Shown one piece after another: positions 61,990-64,000 of a stretch of 64,000 nt of DNA; position 1 is the first letter of the stretch, and every line of letters starts with the position of its first letter. The translations under genes and the position numbers were made by a program. The notes under the pieces were generated by a model. It was not told the DNA's origin. It saw only the letters and a list, made by a program, of their open reading frames with translations, and did no database searches. Source of the DNA: Cupriavidus pauculus (GTDB taxonomy: Bacteria; Pseudomonadota; Gammaproteobacteria; Burkholderiales; Burkholderiaceae); assembly GCF_008693385.1 (NCBI RefSeq), contig NZ_CP044065.1, positions 2,852,001-2,916,000 of the forward strand, read 5' to 3'.

Positions 61990-63183
61990 GTGAATGTGAT
62001 CACCCTCAAGCCGGGCAAGGAAAAGTCCCTGCTCCGGCGACATCCGTGGGTCTATGCCACGGGCATCGCGACAACCAGCGGCCGCTGCGAGCCGGGCGCC
62101 ACGGTGACCATCCGCGCCGCCGACGGCCGCTTTCTCGCACGCGGGGCCTATAGCCCCGAGTCGCAGATCCGCGCGCGCGTATGGACGTTCGACGAGGACG
62201 AGCCCGTCGATCACGCGCTGATCAAGCGCCGCGTGGCCGCGGCCATCGCCCATCGCGGGCAGTGGGTGCGCGACACCGACGCCGTGCGCCTCGTGTTCGG
62301 CGAATCGGACCGGCTGCCGGGCCTGATCGTCGATTACTACGGCAACGGCGAGCGCGGCCAGCTCGTGTGCCAGTTCAACTCGGCCGGCGTGGAACAGTGG
62401 AAGACCGCGATCGTGCAGGCGCTGGTCAAGGAGACCGGCTGCCCGAACCTGTACGAACGCTCGGACGCGGCCGTGCGCGAGCGCGAGGGCCTGCCGCTCG
62501 TCACCGGTGTGCTCGCGGGTGCCGAGCCCGATCCCGAACTGTCGGTGACCGAACATGGCGTGCGCTACTACGTGGACGTGCGCAACGGCCACAAGACCGG
62601 CTTCTACGTGGACCAGCGCGACAACCGCAAGCTGGTCGGCGATCTTGCGCAAGGCCGCGAGGTCCTGAACTGCTTCTGCTACACGGGCGGTTTCTCGCTG
62701 GCCGCGCTGCGTGGCGGCGCGACCGCCGTGACGTCGATCGATTCGTCGGGCGAAGCGCTCAAGATCGCCGCCAACAACGTGACGCTGAACGGCTTCGACG
62801 CGGACCGCGCGACGTGGCTGGACGCCGACGTGTTCAAGACGCTGCGGCAGTTCCGCGCCGAGGGCCGCCAGTTCGACCTGATCGTGCTGGACCCGCCGAA
62901 GTTCGCGCCGTCGGCGCAGCATATCGACCGGGCCGCGCGCGCGTACAAGGAAATCAACCTCGTCGGCATGCAGCTGCTGCGGCCCGGCGGTCTGCTGTTC
63001 ACGTACTCGTGCTCGGGCGCGATCAGCATGGAACTGTTCCAGAAGATCGTGGCCGGCGCCGTGACCGACGCGCGCGCCGATGCCCGCATCCTGCGCCGCC
63101 TGTCGGCCGGGACCGATCATCCGATGTCGGCCGCGTTCCCGGAAGGCGAATATCTGAAAGGCCTGCTTCTGGAAAAGATCTGA
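61990..63183 (+). CDS. rlmI: 23S rRNA (cytosine1962-C5)-methyltransferase
   Basis: RlmI methylates C1962 of 23S rRNA. The 397-aa protein has an N-terminal PUA domain (ITLKPGKEKSLLRRHPWVYATGIA), an EEHUD-type middle domain, and a Rossmann methyltransferase domain (VDVRNGHKTGFYVDQRDNRKLV, VLNCFCYTGGFSLAALRGGA) with catalytic-region motifs VLDPPKFAPS and FTYSCSGAIS. The GTG start follows the ybeD stop with no gap, so translation is probably coupled. Confidence 0.94.
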   Translation: MNVITLKPGKEKSLLRRHPWVYATGIATTSGRCEPGATVTIRAADGRFLARGAYSPESQIRARVWTFDEDEPVDHALIKRRVAAAIAHRGQWVRDTDAVRLVFGESDRLPGLIVDYYGNGERGQLVCQFNSAGVEQWKTAIVQALVKETGCPNLYERSDAAVREREGLPLVTGVLAGAEPDPELSVTEHGVRYYVDVRNGHKTGFYVDQRDNRKLVGDLAQGREVLNCFCYTGGFSLAALRGGATAVTSIDSSGEALKIAANNVTLNGFDADRATWLDADVFKTLRQFRAEGRQFDLIVLDPPKFAPSAQHIDRAARAYKEINLVGMQLLRPGGLLFTYSCSGAISMELFQKIVAGAVTDARADARILRRLSAGTDHPMSAAFPEGEYLKGLLLEKI

Positions 63184-63194
63184 AGGCTGTTGTC

Positions 63195-63223
63195 TTGGGA
63201 CGGTAACAATGCCCGCCTATGAT
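63195..63223 (+). promoter_or_regulatory. Candidate promoter of the small RNA after rlmI
   Basis: TTGGGA, a 17-base spacer and TATGAT, with four and five consensus matches. It starts 12 bases after the rlmI stop. Confidence 0.45.
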
Positions 63224-63229
63224 GCGTCT

Positions 63230-63322
63230 CGCGGTGGACGCATTGGCAGGTGCCCCACCGTCTCTTCTTATCAGTCTTCGTGGTAATTGCCCCGCAGGTT
63301 AGAACCCTGCGGGGTATTTTTT
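63230..63322 (+). ncRNA. Candidate small RNA between rlmI and the nitronate monooxygenase gene
   Basis: A transcript from about 63230 would be about 90 nt. It would have a 5' stem-loop (CGGTGG 63232-63237 with CCACCG 63255-63260), a pyrimidine-rich unpaired middle (TCTCTTCTTATC region), and a terminator hairpin CCCCGCAGG/CCTGCGGGG (63290-63314) with a tail of seven T after TA. This layout is that of Hfq-binding small RNAs. The same terminator would also serve rlmI, so a 3'-UTR origin is possible. No open frame is seen. Confidence 0.45.
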
Positions 63323-63338
63323 TGCGCGCGAAACTCCC

Positions 63339-63369
63339 TATAATCGACCGATCGTCGAACGATCGTTCG
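63339..63369 (+). promoter_or_regulatory. -10 element and palindromic operator of the nitronate monooxygenase gene
   Basis: A perfect TATAAT (63339-63344) is followed at 63356-63369 by the perfect palindrome CGAACGATCGTTCG, which covers the expected transcription start region. The pattern resembles operators of TetR-family repressors. A ribosome-binding AAAGGAG follows. Confidence 0.55.
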
Positions 63370-63384
63370 CAAAAAGGAGACCTC

Positions 63385-64000
63385 ATGCCCGCCGCCAAGC
63401 ACCTGCCACCGGCCCTGCAGAACCTGGCCCTGCCCGTCATCGCCTCCCCGATGTTCATCGTGAGCTATCCCGAGCTCGTGCTGGCCCAGTGCAAGGCCGG
63501 CATCGTCGGTTCGTTTCCGGCGCTCAACGCGCGCCCCGCGGAACTGCTCGACGAGTGGCTGACGACGATGCAGGAGGAACTGGCCGCGCACGTGGCCGCG
63601 AACCCGGGCGCGCGCGTGGGACCGATCGCGGTGAACCAGATCGTGCATGCGTCCAACGCGCGGCTCGAGCACGACGTGAAGGTCTGCGTCGAACACAAGG
63701 TGCCCATCTTCATCACGTCGCTGCGCGCGCCGGTCAAGGAGATGATCGATGCCGTCCACAGCTATGGCGGCATCGTGCTGCACGACGTGATCAACCTGCG
63801 CCACGCGGAAAAAGCCATCGAGGCCGGTGTCGATGGCCTGATCCTCGTCGCGGCCGGCGCGGGCGGCCACGCGGGCATGCTGTCGCCGTTCGCGCTCGTG
63901 GGCGAGGTGCGGCGCATCTTCGACGGCCCGATCGCGCTCTCCGGCTCGATCGCGACCGGCGACGCGGTGCTGGCCGCGCAGGCGATGGGCGCCGATTTCG
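63385..64000 (+). CDS. Nitronate monooxygenase (3' truncated by window edge)
   Basis: This FMN enzyme oxidises nitronates (formerly 2-nitropropane dioxygenase). About 205 residues are visible. They include the N-terminal PVIASPMFIVSYPELVLAQCKAGIVGSFPALNA, which contacts FMN, and the catalytic His in LILVAAGAGGHAGMLSPFAL. AAGGAG lies 7 bases before the ATG at 63385. The reading frame is still open at base 64000. The palindrome in its promoter suggests a repressor, which is not in the window. Confidence 0.93.
   Translation, partial: MPAAKHLPPALQNLALPVIASPMFIVSYPELVLAQCKAGIVGSFPALNARPAELLDEWLTTMQEELAAHVAANPGARVGPIAVNQIVHASNARLEHDVKVCVEHKVPIFITSLRAPVKEMIDAVHSYGGIVLHDVINLRHAEKAIEAGVDGLILVAAGAGGHAGMLSPFALVGEVRRIFDGPIALSGSIATGDAVLAAQAMGADF

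Noticed and set aside
60355..63120. 921-codon minus-strand frame opposite dacC, ybeD and rlmI
   Set aside because: It has no recognisable domain and spans three well-supported genes and their junctions.

Overview
The window is about 64 kb of GC-rich, gene-dense chromosome. Gene content and order point to a betaproteobacterium of the Burkholderiaceae, most like the Cupriavidus/Ralstonia group: rplY-pth, ftsY divergent from two M16 peptidases-rsmD-coaD-ferredoxin, a caa3-type oxidase operon with SURF1, CtaA and CtaB, rhodanese-grxC-secB-gpsA, gshA-gshB-manX-type EIIA-ptsH-ptsI, Bug-type binding proteins and dctA with dctBD. This placement is an inference from content; no database comparison was possible. 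I see no rRNA, tRNA, CRISPR array, prophage or insertion sequence. It reads as core chromosome, and most of the novelty lies in intergenic regulatory DNA.

Layout. 1-9.4 kb: ribosomal protein L25, peptidyl-tRNA hydrolase, an SDR with an altered active site, a minus-strand operon (M16 pair, rsmD, coaD, ferredoxin), ftsY and a gentisate-type isomerase/hydrolase pair. 9.6-14.7 kb: nitrate uptake (ANTAR antiterminator, NrtABC) and a YbiB protein. 14.8-17.0 kb: pirin and heat-shock sigma factor RpoH behind a perfect CIRCE box. 17-27 kb: cytochrome c oxidase subunits and assembly factors. 27.5-34.5 kb: methyltransferase, ComF-like protein, TrmL, a Bug protein, GpsA, SecB, glutaredoxin, rhodanese, GpmA. 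34.6-38.3 kb: CtpA protease, MoeB-like protein, bacterioferritin and its ferredoxin. 38.4-43.4 kb: PTS regulatory proteins and glutathione synthesis. 43.5-46.6 kb: amtB, glnK and an outer-membrane protein. 47-54 kb: UbiK, ComM, small exported or thioredoxin-like proteins and a UvrD/Rep helicase. 54-59.3 kb: C4-dicarboxylate sensing and uptake. 59.3-64 kb: ferredoxin, hydrolase, DacC, YbeD, RlmI and a truncated nitronate monooxygenase gene.

How it works together. Three operons have well-formed sigma-54 (-24/-12) promoters: nrtABC, the outer-membrane protein-glnK-amtB operon and dctA. The nrt leader also carries two AnnGnn hexaloop hairpins followed by an intrinsic terminator, the expected target of the ANTAR protein encoded just upstream. 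Together these suggest dual control of nitrate uptake by nitrogen limitation and by nitrate. The dctA promoter has three near-identical palindromes upstream, matching its neighbouring DctB/DctD pair. RpoH appears to be under HrcA control. Two candidate small RNAs, several unassigned palindromes and several short in-register tandem repeats are the least explained parts of the window.
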